Origin: Streptomyces sp. SolWspMP-5a-2
Lineage (GTDB): Bacteria; Actinomycetota; Actinomycetes; Streptomycetales; Streptomycetaceae
Direction of reading: 5' to 3'
DNA length: 50,937 nucleotides
Assembly: GCF_900091845.1 (NCBI RefSeq)
Contig: NZ_FMCI01000257.1
Span: 1 to 50,937, forward strand
Within the stretch, counting starts at the first letter, position 1, and every line of letters begins with the position of its first letter. Of the stretch, positions 8,970 to 15,412 are shown one piece after another. The notes under the pieces are model-generated. The model had not been told where the DNA came from, made no database searches, and saw only the letters and a list, made by a program, of their open reading frames with translations. Both the position numbers and the translations under genes were made by a program.

Positions 8970-9038
8970 GCGGGTGGCACGGGAGACGCGGGTGGCTCAG
9001 GGGGCGCGGGTGGCACGGGAGGCGCGGTCGCGGGTGGT
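8970..9038. repeat. 18-bp tandem repeats in the 5' leader of the glycanase gene
   Basis: The core GCGGGTGGC recurs at 8970, 8988, 9006 and 9030, giving an 18-bp period for three units and then 24. The array lies between the CebR site and the glycanase start, so it would be in the 5' untranslated region. I see no convincing gene here. Confidence 0.55.
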
Positions 9039-9103
9039 CCACGGGGCTGCCGGAGGGCCGGGCAGCACTCCCCGGCCCGGCACCGCGGGACGGTTCCGTG
9101 TCG

Positions 9104-9117
9104 TGGGAGCGCTCCCA
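9104..9117. promoter_or_regulatory. CebR-type operator
   Basis: TGGGAGCGCTCCCA is a perfect 14-bp palindrome identical to the CebR binding site established in Streptomyces for cellulose-utilisation genes. It lies at the start-point region of a minus-strand promoter for the GH5 gene. Confidence 0.85.
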
Positions 9118-9146
9118 TACAAGCGATACTGTCAAGGGCACGTCAA
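9117..9146 (-). promoter_or_regulatory. Promoter of the GH5 glycanase
   Basis: On the minus strand TTGACG (9141-9146) and TTGTAT (9117-9122) are 18 bases apart. A second TTGACA at 9130-9135 is an alternative upstream box. The CebR palindrome begins right at the -10 edge and would cover the transcription start, so binding should block initiation. Confidence 0.55.
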
Positions 9147-9290
9147 GGCATGGGACGGCACGAAACCGGACGACCACGGAGGCGCCCGCCGGGACGATCA
9201 CGGGTCGACGCCCGCCCGGCGGAGGCGCGGAGCCCCCCGGACCGGCCGGGATCAGCGGGAACGGCGCCGACACGCGGAGCGGTGCCGCGG

Positions 9291-9488
9291 CCCCGGCGGG
9301 CGGCGACGTCTCACCGGTCTCCGACCGTGAGCCCCGGCGGGCGGCGGCGTCGCACCCGTCACTGGCCGGAACCCCACGGGCAACGACGTCTCACAGGTCG
9401 CCGGCCTTGGCCCCGGCGGGGCGGCGGCGTCGCACCCGTCACCAGCCGTGGCACCGGCCGGCGGCGACGTCTCACCGGTCGCCGGAGA
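9291..9488. repeat. Five imperfect ~40-bp direct repeats
   Basis: Units begin at 9291, 9332, 9372, 9411 and 9452. Two sub-types alternate: one carries CGACGTCTCACCGGTC and the other CGGCGTCGCACCCGTCA. The last unit runs into the final codons of the minus-strand SDR gene, so the others look like copies of that gene's 3' end or a downstream element. There are no unique spacers, so it is not a CRISPR. Confidence 0.65.
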
Positions 9489-10431
9489 AGCCGAGGTGCG
9501 GATCGCTCCCCGTCAGCGCGCAACTGGCGTCCCAGAGGCGGGCGGCGACCTCCGGATCGGCCATGTGCGCGGGGACGGGCTCACGGCGCGGGGTGCCGCG
9601 CAGCCCGAAGAACCTGGGCCCCCACAGCTCACCGCCGCGCACCTCCGGGTCGAGGACGGCACGGACGGTGGGCCACGCCCCGGCGTCCTTGCCCTGCACC
9701 AGGAGACCGGCGGGCAGGGCGCGCAGGCGCTGGCCCGGGGTGCTCGCGGTCATCGGCGGGCGGGGCGGGGTGAGCGGGTCGAGGGCGCCGCCGGGATGTG
9801 CCACGACGCTGAGCACCGTGCTGCCGACGGCGCGCAGTCTGCGGTCGAGGGCGAAGCCGAAGCTCATCTGCGCCAGCTTCGACCGGCCGTAGGTGCGCTT
9901 GGGCCGGTAGTCCCGGGTCGACTCCAGATCATCGAGGTCGAGCCGCTCGGACCGGGCCGCGAAACTCCCCGTCGTCACGACACGGCCCGCGGGCGCCGCC
10001 GAGAGCAGGTGTGCCAGGTGCCGGGTGAGCGCGAAGTGACCGAGGTGGTTGGTGCCGAACATCATCTCGTGACCGTCGACGGTCTCGCGGCGCGGCGGGT
10101 CGTCGAGCGCGACCCCCGCGTTGTGGACCACGGCGTCGAGGTGGCCGAGGTCCAGCGCGTCGACCGCGGCCTTCAGGGACGACAGCGCCGCGACGTCCAG
10201 TCGCAGATGGCGCACCCGGGCGCCGGGGACGCGCGAGCGCAGGGAGGCCAGGGCGGCGTCCGCTCGGGCGGGGTCCCGGCTGCCGAGCACCACGAGGGCG
10301 CCGGTGGCGGCGAGTTGCTCCGCGACGAAGTAGCCGATCCCGGCGTTGCCCCCCGTCACCAGGAAGTTCTTCCCCTCGGCGGACGGCAGACGGTGAACGT
10401 CCCACGCATGGTGGGGAGTTGCGGACGACAC
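9472..10431 (-). CDS. Short-chain dehydrogenase/reductase (retinol dehydrogenase-like)
   Basis: The GTG at 10431 has GAGGAG nine bases upstream and gives 319 residues; an ATG at 10488 would add 19 residues of low complexity. The Rossmann cofactor motif is TGGNAGIG (residues about 26-33). LDAVVHNAG marks the fourth strand, and the active-site YGRSK with preceding TTGSF gives the Ser/Tyr/Lys triad. These features suit the NADP-dependent WW-oxidoreductase/retinol-dehydrogenase-like SDR group; the substrate is unknown. Its first codons and entire upstream region are copied at 18787-19071, beside the MFS gene. Without the island between the two copies, this gene and the MFS gene would be divergent neighbours. 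Confidence 0.85.
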   Translation of the reverse strand: MSSATPHHAWDVHRLPSAEGKNFLVTGGNAGIGYFVAEQLAATGALVVLGSRDPARADAALASLRSRVPGARVRHLRLDVAALSSLKAAVDALDLGHLDAVVHNAGVALDDPPRRETVDGHEMMFGTNHLGHFALTRHLAHLLSAAPAGRVVTTGSFAARSERLDLDDLESTRDYRPKRTYGRSKLAQMSFGFALDRRLRAVGSTVLSVVAHPGGALDPLTPPRPPMTASTPGQRLRALPAGLLVQGKDAGAWPTVRAVLDPEVRGGELWGPRFFGLRGTPRREPVPAHMADPEVAARLWDASCALTGSDPHLGFSGDR

Positions 10432-10696
10432 GATGACGGGCTCCTCGCGCTCGGCTGGCCCGCTCGCGGCGGGCGTCGACCTGCCCAAGATCGCGCCCGC
10501 CCCCGACAGACCGCCGACAGATCACCACCGGGACCGACAGCTCTCCGACGCCCACGAGGAGTGGCCCCGGCGACACCGGCACGGGCTCGACGTCGTGACC
10601 GTGATCATCCGGGAGGCCGTTCCGGCCAGGTGTCTTCGGGGGCCATCCGCCCATGCGGACGCCGACCGCGGACCCCCTACCGGGCCGATCGACCGG
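10412..10696. repeat. Left 285-bp direct repeat flanking the accessory island
   Basis: Matches 18787-19071 over 285 bases with six substitutions and no gap that I can see (about 98 percent identical), at a constant offset of 8375. It contains the first codons and upstream region of the SDR gene. It is the clearest boundary of the 8.1-kb segment between the copies. Confidence 0.95.
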
Positions 10697-10758
10697 TCGC
10701 CGTCCGAAACGGCGAGCCCCCGACGGGCAGGGGCGGTGGCACAGCGAGCGCCGTCGTT
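10693..10758 (+). pseudogene. Fragment of a SLOG-like gene (paralogue of 15413-15895)
   Basis: The frame from 10693 reads PVAVRNGEPPTGRGGGTASA. This matches the intact SLOG-like protein's RLVAVWNGEPPTGKGGGTAD (from about 15766) at both DNA and protein level. Only about 22 codons remain, starting at the edge of the flanking repeat, and the reading then diverges. It is a remnant of a second copy. Confidence 0.75.
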
Positions 10759-10849
10759 CACCAACTGATGGTTCATCAGCAGATTTGCCAGGGCTGGCGC
10801 TGAACCTGAGCATGCGCCGTCCAACGTCGTCCAGTGCCCCGCGATGACC

Positions 10850-11075
10850 ATGAGCCGCTCAGCGATGAACGCCGTGAGCTGGACGAACACGTCACCACGA
10901 GCCGACGGTGCGTCGGCGAACGTATCGCCGATCTCTGCGGCGCTCTGGAGGTCAGCCGCGAGTGACTGGCCGAGTCGACCGGCATCGGCTGACGCGTCAT
11001 CCAGCGGATCGAGTCCGGCGAAGGCGACCGCCGGTGCAACGAGCTGCTCCGGATCACCACGGCCCTCGTGAGGAG
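10850..11075 (+). pseudogene. Decayed XRE-type helix-turn-helix regulator
   Basis: One plus-strand frame reads ERIADLCGALEVSRE, stop, LAESTGIG, stop, RVIQRIESGEGDRR and then LLRITTALV. That is the full five-helix pattern of an XRE/Cro domain interrupted by two TGA codons, at 10963-10965 and 10990-10992. Both stops could come from TGG by a single change. No start codon with a ribosome site is evident and the frame soon ends. I therefore call it a dead regulator gene. Next to the SLOG fragment, it suggests that a former regulator/SLOG pair decayed at this end of the island. Confidence 0.6.
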
Positions 11076-11105
11076 GTCACCGTGCTCATCAGCGGCCCAG
11101 CGGAG

Positions 11106-11147
11106 GGCCCCGCCTCGCCGCACTGAGAGCAGCGACGAGGCGGGGCC
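11106..11147 (-). terminator. Terminator hairpin of the methyltransferase operon
   Basis: A perfect 12-bp inverted repeat (11106-11117 with 11136-11147) with an 18-base loop lies 16 bases downstream of the methyltransferase stop on the minus strand. Confidence 0.7.
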
Positions 11148-11162
11148 GATCCGAGCAGCAGA

Positions 11163-12332
11163 TCAGACCGGCCAGGCATCGTCGGGGTCGTCCAGCCAGG
11201 CGCGATGTCCGCCGTCGTCGGTGACCGTCAGTCCGAACCGCTCGTACCCCGGCTCGCCCTTCTCACGCCACCAGCCCAGGGCGCTCGCGACCTCGTCCCA
11301 CAGGCGCCGGGGACCGGACTGCCAGACGTCCGTCGTCCGCCCCTCGTGGAACATCACGCACGCCCACGAGCGGTCCCCGAGACCGTAGAACCAGACCGGC
11401 CGGTGCCCGTCCCGCGCGGCGGCCCGCACCTGATAGCAGTCGGGGACGCGGAGCCCGCTGGCGAACGTCCGCACGTCGTACCGGTCCGCCCCGAGCACGT
11501 CCGTCTCGGCCACGTCGGTCGTCGACCGGTCGGCGCCACCGAGGCCGTCGGGCACGTACGCCCGGTGACCATCGAAGCGGCGGCGCTGCGCGCGCAGCTT
11601 CATGAACTCCACGGGCCGCGTGAAGTGCCCGGAGGCGCACGCCCCGCCGTCGGACACCCGCAGACGCACCACGGCGTCGCCGTTGCCGTAGTGGGTGCCC
11701 CACGGCGCCACGATCAACCCGTCGGGGCTCACCTGCTCCAACCAGACCGTCGGAACGCGGCGCAGCCCGACCGTGGAAATCAGCCGCGCGTACGGCGCCC
11801 CCGGCGGATCGCCCTCCGTGCCGTCGCGGGTCAGCACGGTCACGAGCAGGCCCTGCGCGCCGAGTCGGCCGCGAGCGGCGGCGGCCACCTCGCCGTCGAC
11901 CTCGACGCTGGTCACGGTGTGGTGCCCCAGCCGGTGGGTCATCAGCCCCGCGTTCCACCCGGTACCCGTGCCGATCTCCAGGACCGAGTCGCCGGGGTGC
12001 GCGTCGAGGTCGGCCAGCATCCGGAAGACCACCGACGGCATCGACGCCGACGAGGTGGCCTCCCCGCCGGGTCCCTCGCCCGCCCCGTCGTCCCACTGGG
12101 TGACGAGCGGCACGTCCTGATCGACGTACCGCTGCCAGGCTGTGGGATCCGTGCGCCGGTCGGCCTCGACGGCCGCACCGGTGTCCATGTCGAAGGCCCA
12201 GACGACGTCCGGCAGGAAGGCGGCCCGCGGTACCGCGTCGAAGGCTTCCTGCCACTCCGGGGCCATGGCCCCGCTCTCCGCGAGGGAGCGGCCCAGGATG
12301 GACCGCCCCTCCGTCAAGCTGTCACGCCGCAT
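11163..12332 (-). CDS. PIMT-type O-methyltransferase, probable RiPP-modifying enzyme
   Basis: The 389-residue protein belongs to the protein-L-isoaspartate O-methyltransferase family. AFDAVPRAAFLPD lies near residue 31 and the SAM-binding motif VLEIGTGTGWNAG near 138. The segment SSASMPSVVFRML before it and VGLRRVPTVWLEQ after it are typical of the lineage. It is much longer than housekeeping PIMT (about 210-230 residues); the extra C-terminal half of about 180 residues resembles the extension in PIMT homologues that act in lanthipeptide, graspetide and imiditide pathways. Its ATG overlaps the stop of a 41-residue peptide gene by one base (TGATG), so the two are translationally coupled. I infer that it methylates an Asp of that peptide, possibly leading to aspartimide. 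Confidence 0.8.
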   Translation of the reverse strand: MRRDSLTEGRSILGRSLAESGAMAPEWQEAFDAVPRAAFLPDVVWAFDMDTGAAVEADRRTDPTAWQRYVDQDVPLVTQWDDGAGEGPGGEATSSASMPSVVFRMLADLDAHPGDSVLEIGTGTGWNAGLMTHRLGHHTVTSVEVDGEVAAAARGRLGAQGLLVTVLTRDGTEGDPPGAPYARLISTVGLRRVPTVWLEQVSPDGLIVAPWGTHYGNGDAVVRLRVSDGGACASGHFTRPVEFMKLRAQRRRFDGHRAYVPDGLGGADRSTTDVAETDVLGADRYDVRTFASGLRVPDCYQVRAAARDGHRPVWFYGLGDRSWACVMFHEGRTTDVWQSGPRRLWDEVASALGWWREKGEPGYERFGLTVTDDGGHRAWLDDPDDAWPV

Positions 12333-12457
12333 CAGCGGGTGTACCGGGGACCGCCGTCGGGGGACGGGGGCTCCTCCGGACCGGGCCAGGGCTCGCCCGG
12401 CAGACCGTCGCCCTCGCCGCCGTCGCCGCCTCCGCCGCCATTCATCAACAGGTCCAT
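12332..12457 (-). CDS. Candidate RiPP precursor peptide (41 residues)
   Basis: The peptide begins MDLLMNGGGGGDGGEGDG and ends SPDGGPRYTR. It is Gly/Pro/Asp/Glu-rich, without cysteine, so a lanthipeptide is excluded. Three of its four Asp (12, 17, 34) are followed by Gly, and there is one Asn-Gly; Asp-Gly is the most aspartimide-prone pair. An AAGGAG site is five bases before ATG 12457. A second in-frame ATG at 12484 with its own GGGAGGAG would add nine residues (MSIRQQGAE), but that site is locked in a hairpin. The stop overlaps the start of the PIMT-type methyltransferase. A precursor role is inferred from this coupling and composition; the peptide itself matches nothing I recognise. Confidence 0.6.
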   Translation of the reverse strand: MDLLMNGGGGGDGGEGDGLPGEPWPGPEEPPSPDGGPRYTR

Positions 12458-12490
12458 CTCTGCTCCTTGTTGTCTAATGCTCATCCTTGC

Positions 12491-12513
12491 TCCTCCCGGC
12501 GGTGCCGGGAGGA
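12491..12513 (-). promoter_or_regulatory. Hairpin sequestering a ribosome binding site of the precursor gene
   Basis: A perfect 10-bp stem (12491-12500 with 12504-12513) closes a three-base loop. On the minus strand its 3' arm is GCCGGGAGGA, containing the GGGAGG that would serve the ATG at 12484. The downstream ATG 12457 has a free AAGGAG. No T run follows, so a translational rather than terminating role seems likelier. Confidence 0.5.
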
Positions 12514-12620
12514 ACCCGGCCCTGTCGGTCTCTTCCGGAGAACCGACAGGACCGGTCACCCGCGCCTCGTGGCTTCCGTTCCACGCTGCTGCGGGAGTTC
12601 ATGGGGGGGTGCGGCTCTGC

Positions 12621-12767
12621 TCAGCGGTAGATGGGATTGGGCGTCGTCCGCACGCACGGGTACGCGTGCACCACGACGTCGGGGACAGCCATGCTGAGCG
12701 AGTCGACCGGGATCGCGGTGGCGCCTTCCTCCGGGAGGATCGGCTTGTGGCAGTAATCGCAGATCAC
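12621..12767 (-). CDS. Small zinc-finger-like protein (48 residues)
   Basis: GTG 12767 overlaps the stop of the preceding gene in a GTGA junction, which decides the start. The protein opens with VICDYCHKPI, a CxxCxK zinc-knuckle half, and has one further Cys in HAYPCVRT. Proteins of this type, with a conserved N-terminal CDYC pair, are common and unexplained near XRE regulators of Streptomyces. It is the fourth gene of the minus-strand operon. No enzymatic motif is seen. About 160 bases separate it from the 41-residue peptide gene, and I see no terminator in that gap, so the transcript may continue. Confidence 0.65.
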   Translation of the reverse strand: MICDYCHKPILPEEGATAIPVDSLSMAVPDVVVHAYPCVRTTPNPIYR

Positions 12768-13249
12768 CGCCACCCCCTCTCGGGCGCGCGGCAGGCGCCG
12801 GTGTGGGAGTAGCGCAGAGTGACGATGCCCGCGGTGTAGGGCCGCAGCAGAGGCGACTCCAGGCCGACCGCACAGCCGCACGCGCAGATGACGGGCCGCC
12901 GCCTGCCCGTGCCCTCGTACGCAACCCGGTGCTGGAACGCGAAGGGCTCACCGGCCGTGCAGTGCGCGCCCGCGCATGCCGTGCACTGCACGGCGTGCCG
13001 CGCCCACTTGAGGTAGGCGCGCACATACCAGAGCCGCAGCGGCCCGCATCGCGAGCACCCGGCCGGCTCCCAGCCCAGCGTGCCGCCGAGCGGCTCCAGA
13101 CGCCCTCGCTCTCCGCACCAGACGCACGCCTGACCGTGGTTCTGGAGCCGGGTCAGAACCTGAGACGGAGGCACCTCGTAGATCAGCAGCCGCGCGACCT
13201 GGGAGTCCATCTCCCCGGCTGCCGTCAGCAGCAGGCCGGCCACGATCAT
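12764..13249 (-). CDS. Cysteine-rich hypothetical protein with several CxxC pairs
   Basis: This 161-residue protein has CVWC (about residue 42), CSRC (67), CTAC with a following C (89-95), and CACGC (about 122). Those groups are enough for two or three zinc sites. The first 30 residues are a helix-like MIVAGLLLTAAGEMDS. It begins at ATG 13249, which overlaps the stop of the previous gene (ATGA), and ends in a GTGA overlap with the next. Nucleic-acid or protein binding through zinc ribbons is possible, but I recognise no named family. Expression is presumably tied to the neighbouring small genes. Confidence 0.65.
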   Translation of the reverse strand: MIVAGLLLTAAGEMDSQVARLLIYEVPPSQVLTRLQNHGQACVWCGERGRLEPLGGTLGWEPAGCSRCGPLRLWYVRAYLKWARHAVQCTACAGAHCTAGEPFAFQHRVAYEGTGRRRPVICACGCAVGLESPLLRPYTAGIVTLRYSHTGACRAPERGWR

Positions 13250-13473
13250 CGCGGCGCACCCCCCGCCGCCTCTCCCACAGAGGCGGGGAGCCCGCCCAGA
13301 ACGGACGGATCAGCGGCCCGCCCCGACTCCCGGCGGTGCAGCGTCGGCGCTGAGACGCCCGGCCGCGCCACGTCCGTCAGTCGCAGTCGCTCGGCGTACC
13401 GCAGCGACCGCATCCAGACGCCCGGCACCACCAGTACCGCGGCCTCTTCCTCGATGTTCGCCGCGCCCGGCAC
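13246..13473 (-). CDS. Hypothetical small protein (75 residues)
   Basis: The GTG at 13473 shares one base with the TAG stop of the upstream gene, and the stop overlaps the next ATG, so its ends are fixed by coupling. The sequence has AAVLVVPGVWMRSLRYAERL followed by a basic region with ARPGVSAPTLHRRES. No family is recognised. It exists mainly because of the tight one-base and four-base junctions on both sides; without them I would doubt it. Confidence 0.5.
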   Translation of the reverse strand: MPGAANIEEEAAVLVVPGVWMRSLRYAERLRLTDVARPGVSAPTLHRRESGRAADPSVLGGLPASVGEAAGGAPR

Positions 13474-13745
13474 TAGAGCATCCCCGTCGAGCGGGCGTTG
13501 GCGGTCGCGACTGCCTCGCTGAGGGCGGCCCCGACCGGCACCGGGCGCACCTTCGTCGGGTCGGCGTCCCACTCCCTGCCGCCCTCGACCGGCCGGAGCT
13601 GCACGTACGGGCCGACAGCTCCCATCACCTTGCCGATCCTCTGCGTGCTGGTGTCCATCACGGTCTCGCCGATCTTCGGCTCATACTCCTCGGCGGCCGG
13701 GTCCTCTCCTCGGTAACCCGGTGCCCGAGCTGTACCGTTGGTCAT
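13473..13745 (-). CDS. Conserved small PRC-barrel-like protein
   Basis: First gene of the minus-strand operon, 90 residues, starting at ATG 13745 behind GAGGGAGC. The middle reads GETVMDTSTQRIGKVMG followed by PYVQLRPVEGGREWDADP, a short beta-rich unit seen in many small Streptomyces proteins next to XRE regulators. The pattern resembles a PRC-barrel fragment, but I cannot confirm the fold. It faces the XRE/TPR regulator across a 207-base intergenic region with inverted repeats, so it is a likely target of that regulator. Confidence 0.7.
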   Translation of the reverse strand: MTNGTARAPGYRGEDPAAEEYEPKIGETVMDTSTQRIGKVMGAVGPYVQLRPVEGGREWDADPTKVRPVPVGAALSEAVATANARSTGML

Positions 13746-13856
13746 GTCGACGCTCCCTCACGGGTGTGAGCGTTGGCCACCGCCCCGGGGCCGTTCCCGC
13801 GGCCGCCGGGGTCTGTGGGCTGTTACGTCGAGACTGTCCCGATCGGCGCAATTCCG

Positions 13857-13890
13857 GTATAACCGCCGGGTGTTACCGAGGCGGTAATAC
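13857..13890. promoter_or_regulatory. Candidate operator with three TAACCG-type half-sites
   Basis: GTATAACCGCC (13857-13867) and GGCGGTAATAC (13880-13890) are inverted copies matching at 10 of 11 positions. A third TTACCG lies between them at 13873-13878. The site is in the divergent region between the XRE/TPR regulator and the small-protein operon, a natural place for autoregulation. Confidence 0.45.
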
Positions 13891-13952
13891 ACTCGTTGAG
13901 GAGTCGGCGCGGTGTCCCGCCGTGCGTACGATCACCCTGGGAAGTTGGCCCC

Positions 13953-15404
13953 GTGGAAACCTCAACCCCTGGCCTGCTCACCCCCGAGGTTCTGGGCCGA
14001 GAAGATGTCCGCCGAGCCTTGGAAGAACACGACTTCGCGGCGGCGTTCATCCTCTTCAAAAAGTGGGGTGGGCTGTCGCAGAACCGCATCGCGTCGGCCT
14101 GCCACCTCACCCCGGGCAAGGTCTCCACGATCATCAGCGGACGGCACCAGGTCACCAGCTTCGATGTCGTGCGCCGCATCTCCGACGGCCTGTGCATCCC
14201 CGGCCGCCTACTTGGCCTGGCTGACCGACCGTGGGAGAGGCAGGCCGACCGCCTCGACTCGCCAGCACCCACGGCCCCGCAGCCATCGGACGACGCTTCA
14301 TGGCAACCGGCTGCGACCGTAGACCTGGCCGCAGATCTGACCAGGAGCGATCTCGTGCTTGATCGACGAGCGGCAGCGCGCGCCCTCACAGGCGCTGCTC
14401 TCACCGGAGCCGCACTCCTCGACTCTGTGGAGGGCTGGCTTCAGCCGGCCCGCCCTGATAGGGGAACACCCAGCCGTGGCCGCATCGGGCGCGCGGAACT
14501 CGGTGAACTGGAAGCGACCGCCCAGGCGTTCCGCGCCTGGGACCACAAGTTCGGTGGCGGCCTGCGCCGCAAGGCTGTACTCGGTCAACTCAACGAGGTG
14601 GCGAGCCACCTCGACGAGCACCAGGCACCGCCCATCGAGCGCGGCCTGTTCCGCGTCATGGCTCATCTCGGCGGCATCGCCGCCACCATGGCCTGGGACT
14701 CGGGCATGCAGAAGCAGGCGCAGAACTACTACCGTCTGGCGTTGCGCGCGGCGCACGCGGGAAGCGATCCGGCCTTCGGGGCCAACGTGCTCGCCGGAAT
14801 GGCGCGCCAGATGCTGTACCAGGACCGCCCACGGGACGCTCTCGAACTCCTCCATCTTGCCCAGAAGGGTGCCGGCCGAGCCGCCGGCCCCCGAGTACGT
14901 GCGATGCTCAACACCCGCGAGGCTTGGGCGTACGCGGCGATGGATCGCACTGCGGCCTTCCGCCGGGCCACTGACGAGGCGACAGAAGCTCTCGCCAAAG
15001 CGACCTCCGACGAAAACCGAGAGCACTACTGGATCGCATACTTCGACGAGGCTGAACTCGCCGGCGTCACTGGTGGCCGCATGCTCGACATGGCCCGGAG
15101 GAACCCCGAGATCCACGCCGAGAACGCAGCGAACTCCATCCACGAAGCACTCGCGAAGCGTGGCCCGGCGGCGTTCCGTAGCCATGCCCTCGACATGATC
15201 GGCCTCGCTGAGTGCCACTTCCTCCTGGGTGACATCACTGGCGCCGTCACGCACATCCGCGGTGCGTGCGAAGCCGCTGCCCGGACGCAGTCCAGCCGCG
15301 TACGCACCCAGCTCGGCGTGCTGTACCCGTACACGGTAGGACGACAGGCATCGCAAGCTGTAGCCGAGGCGCGGTCTATGATCCGCGAGCTGTTGTCGAG
15401 CTGA
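13953..15404 (+). CDS. XRE-family regulator with C-terminal TPR-like domain
   Basis: From GTG 13953 the protein has 483 residues. An N-terminal helix-turn-helix (about residues 30-75) is visible in GLSQNRIASACHLTPGKVS and the following TSFDVVRRISDGL. After a Pro-rich linker comes a long helical region with repeated AxxxYxxALxxA patterns, such as AQNYYRLALRAAH, typical of tetratricopeptide folds. Such XRE/TPR proteins are abundant in Streptomyces; some respond to peptides or act in development. The start is the least certain part, with only GGGAAG upstream, and codons upstream to 13896 are also open. A SLOG-like gene follows eight bases after the stop. It faces the operon with the candidate RiPP. 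Confidence 0.8.
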   Translation: METSTPGLLTPEVLGREDVRRALEEHDFAAAFILFKKWGGLSQNRIASACHLTPGKVSTIISGRHQVTSFDVVRRISDGLCIPGRLLGLADRPWERQADRLDSPAPTAPQPSDDASWQPAATVDLAADLTRSDLVLDRRAAARALTGAALTGAALLDSVEGWLQPARPDRGTPSRGRIGRAELGELEATAQAFRAWDHKFGGGLRRKAVLGQLNEVASHLDEHQAPPIERGLFRVMAHLGGIAATMAWDSGMQKQAQNYYRLALRAAHAGSDPAFGANVLAGMARQMLYQDRPRDALELLHLAQKGAGRAAGPRVRAMLNTREAWAYAAMDRTAAFRRATDEATEALAKATSDENREHYWIAYFDEAELAGVTGGRMLDMARRNPEIHAENAANSIHEALAKRGPAAFRSHALDMIGLAECHFLLGDITGAVTHIRGACEAAARTQSSRVRTQLGVLYPYTVGRQASQAVAEARSMIRELLSS

Positions 15405-15412
15405 GGAGCAAC

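Noticed and set aside
9291..9488. CRISPR array
   Set aside because: Units are imperfect and nearly contiguous, with no unique spacers, and there are no cas genes.
11081..11126. Short plus-strand ORF with a GAGGAGG site after the dead XRE gene
   Set aside because: It is only about 15 codons long, overlaps the terminator hairpin of the opposite operon and is probably a leftover of the decayed gene pair.
12332..12559. Lanthipeptide precursor of the FxLD type beside its methyltransferase
   Set aside because: The peptide has no cysteine and no FxLD motif, and there is no lanthionine synthetase nearby.
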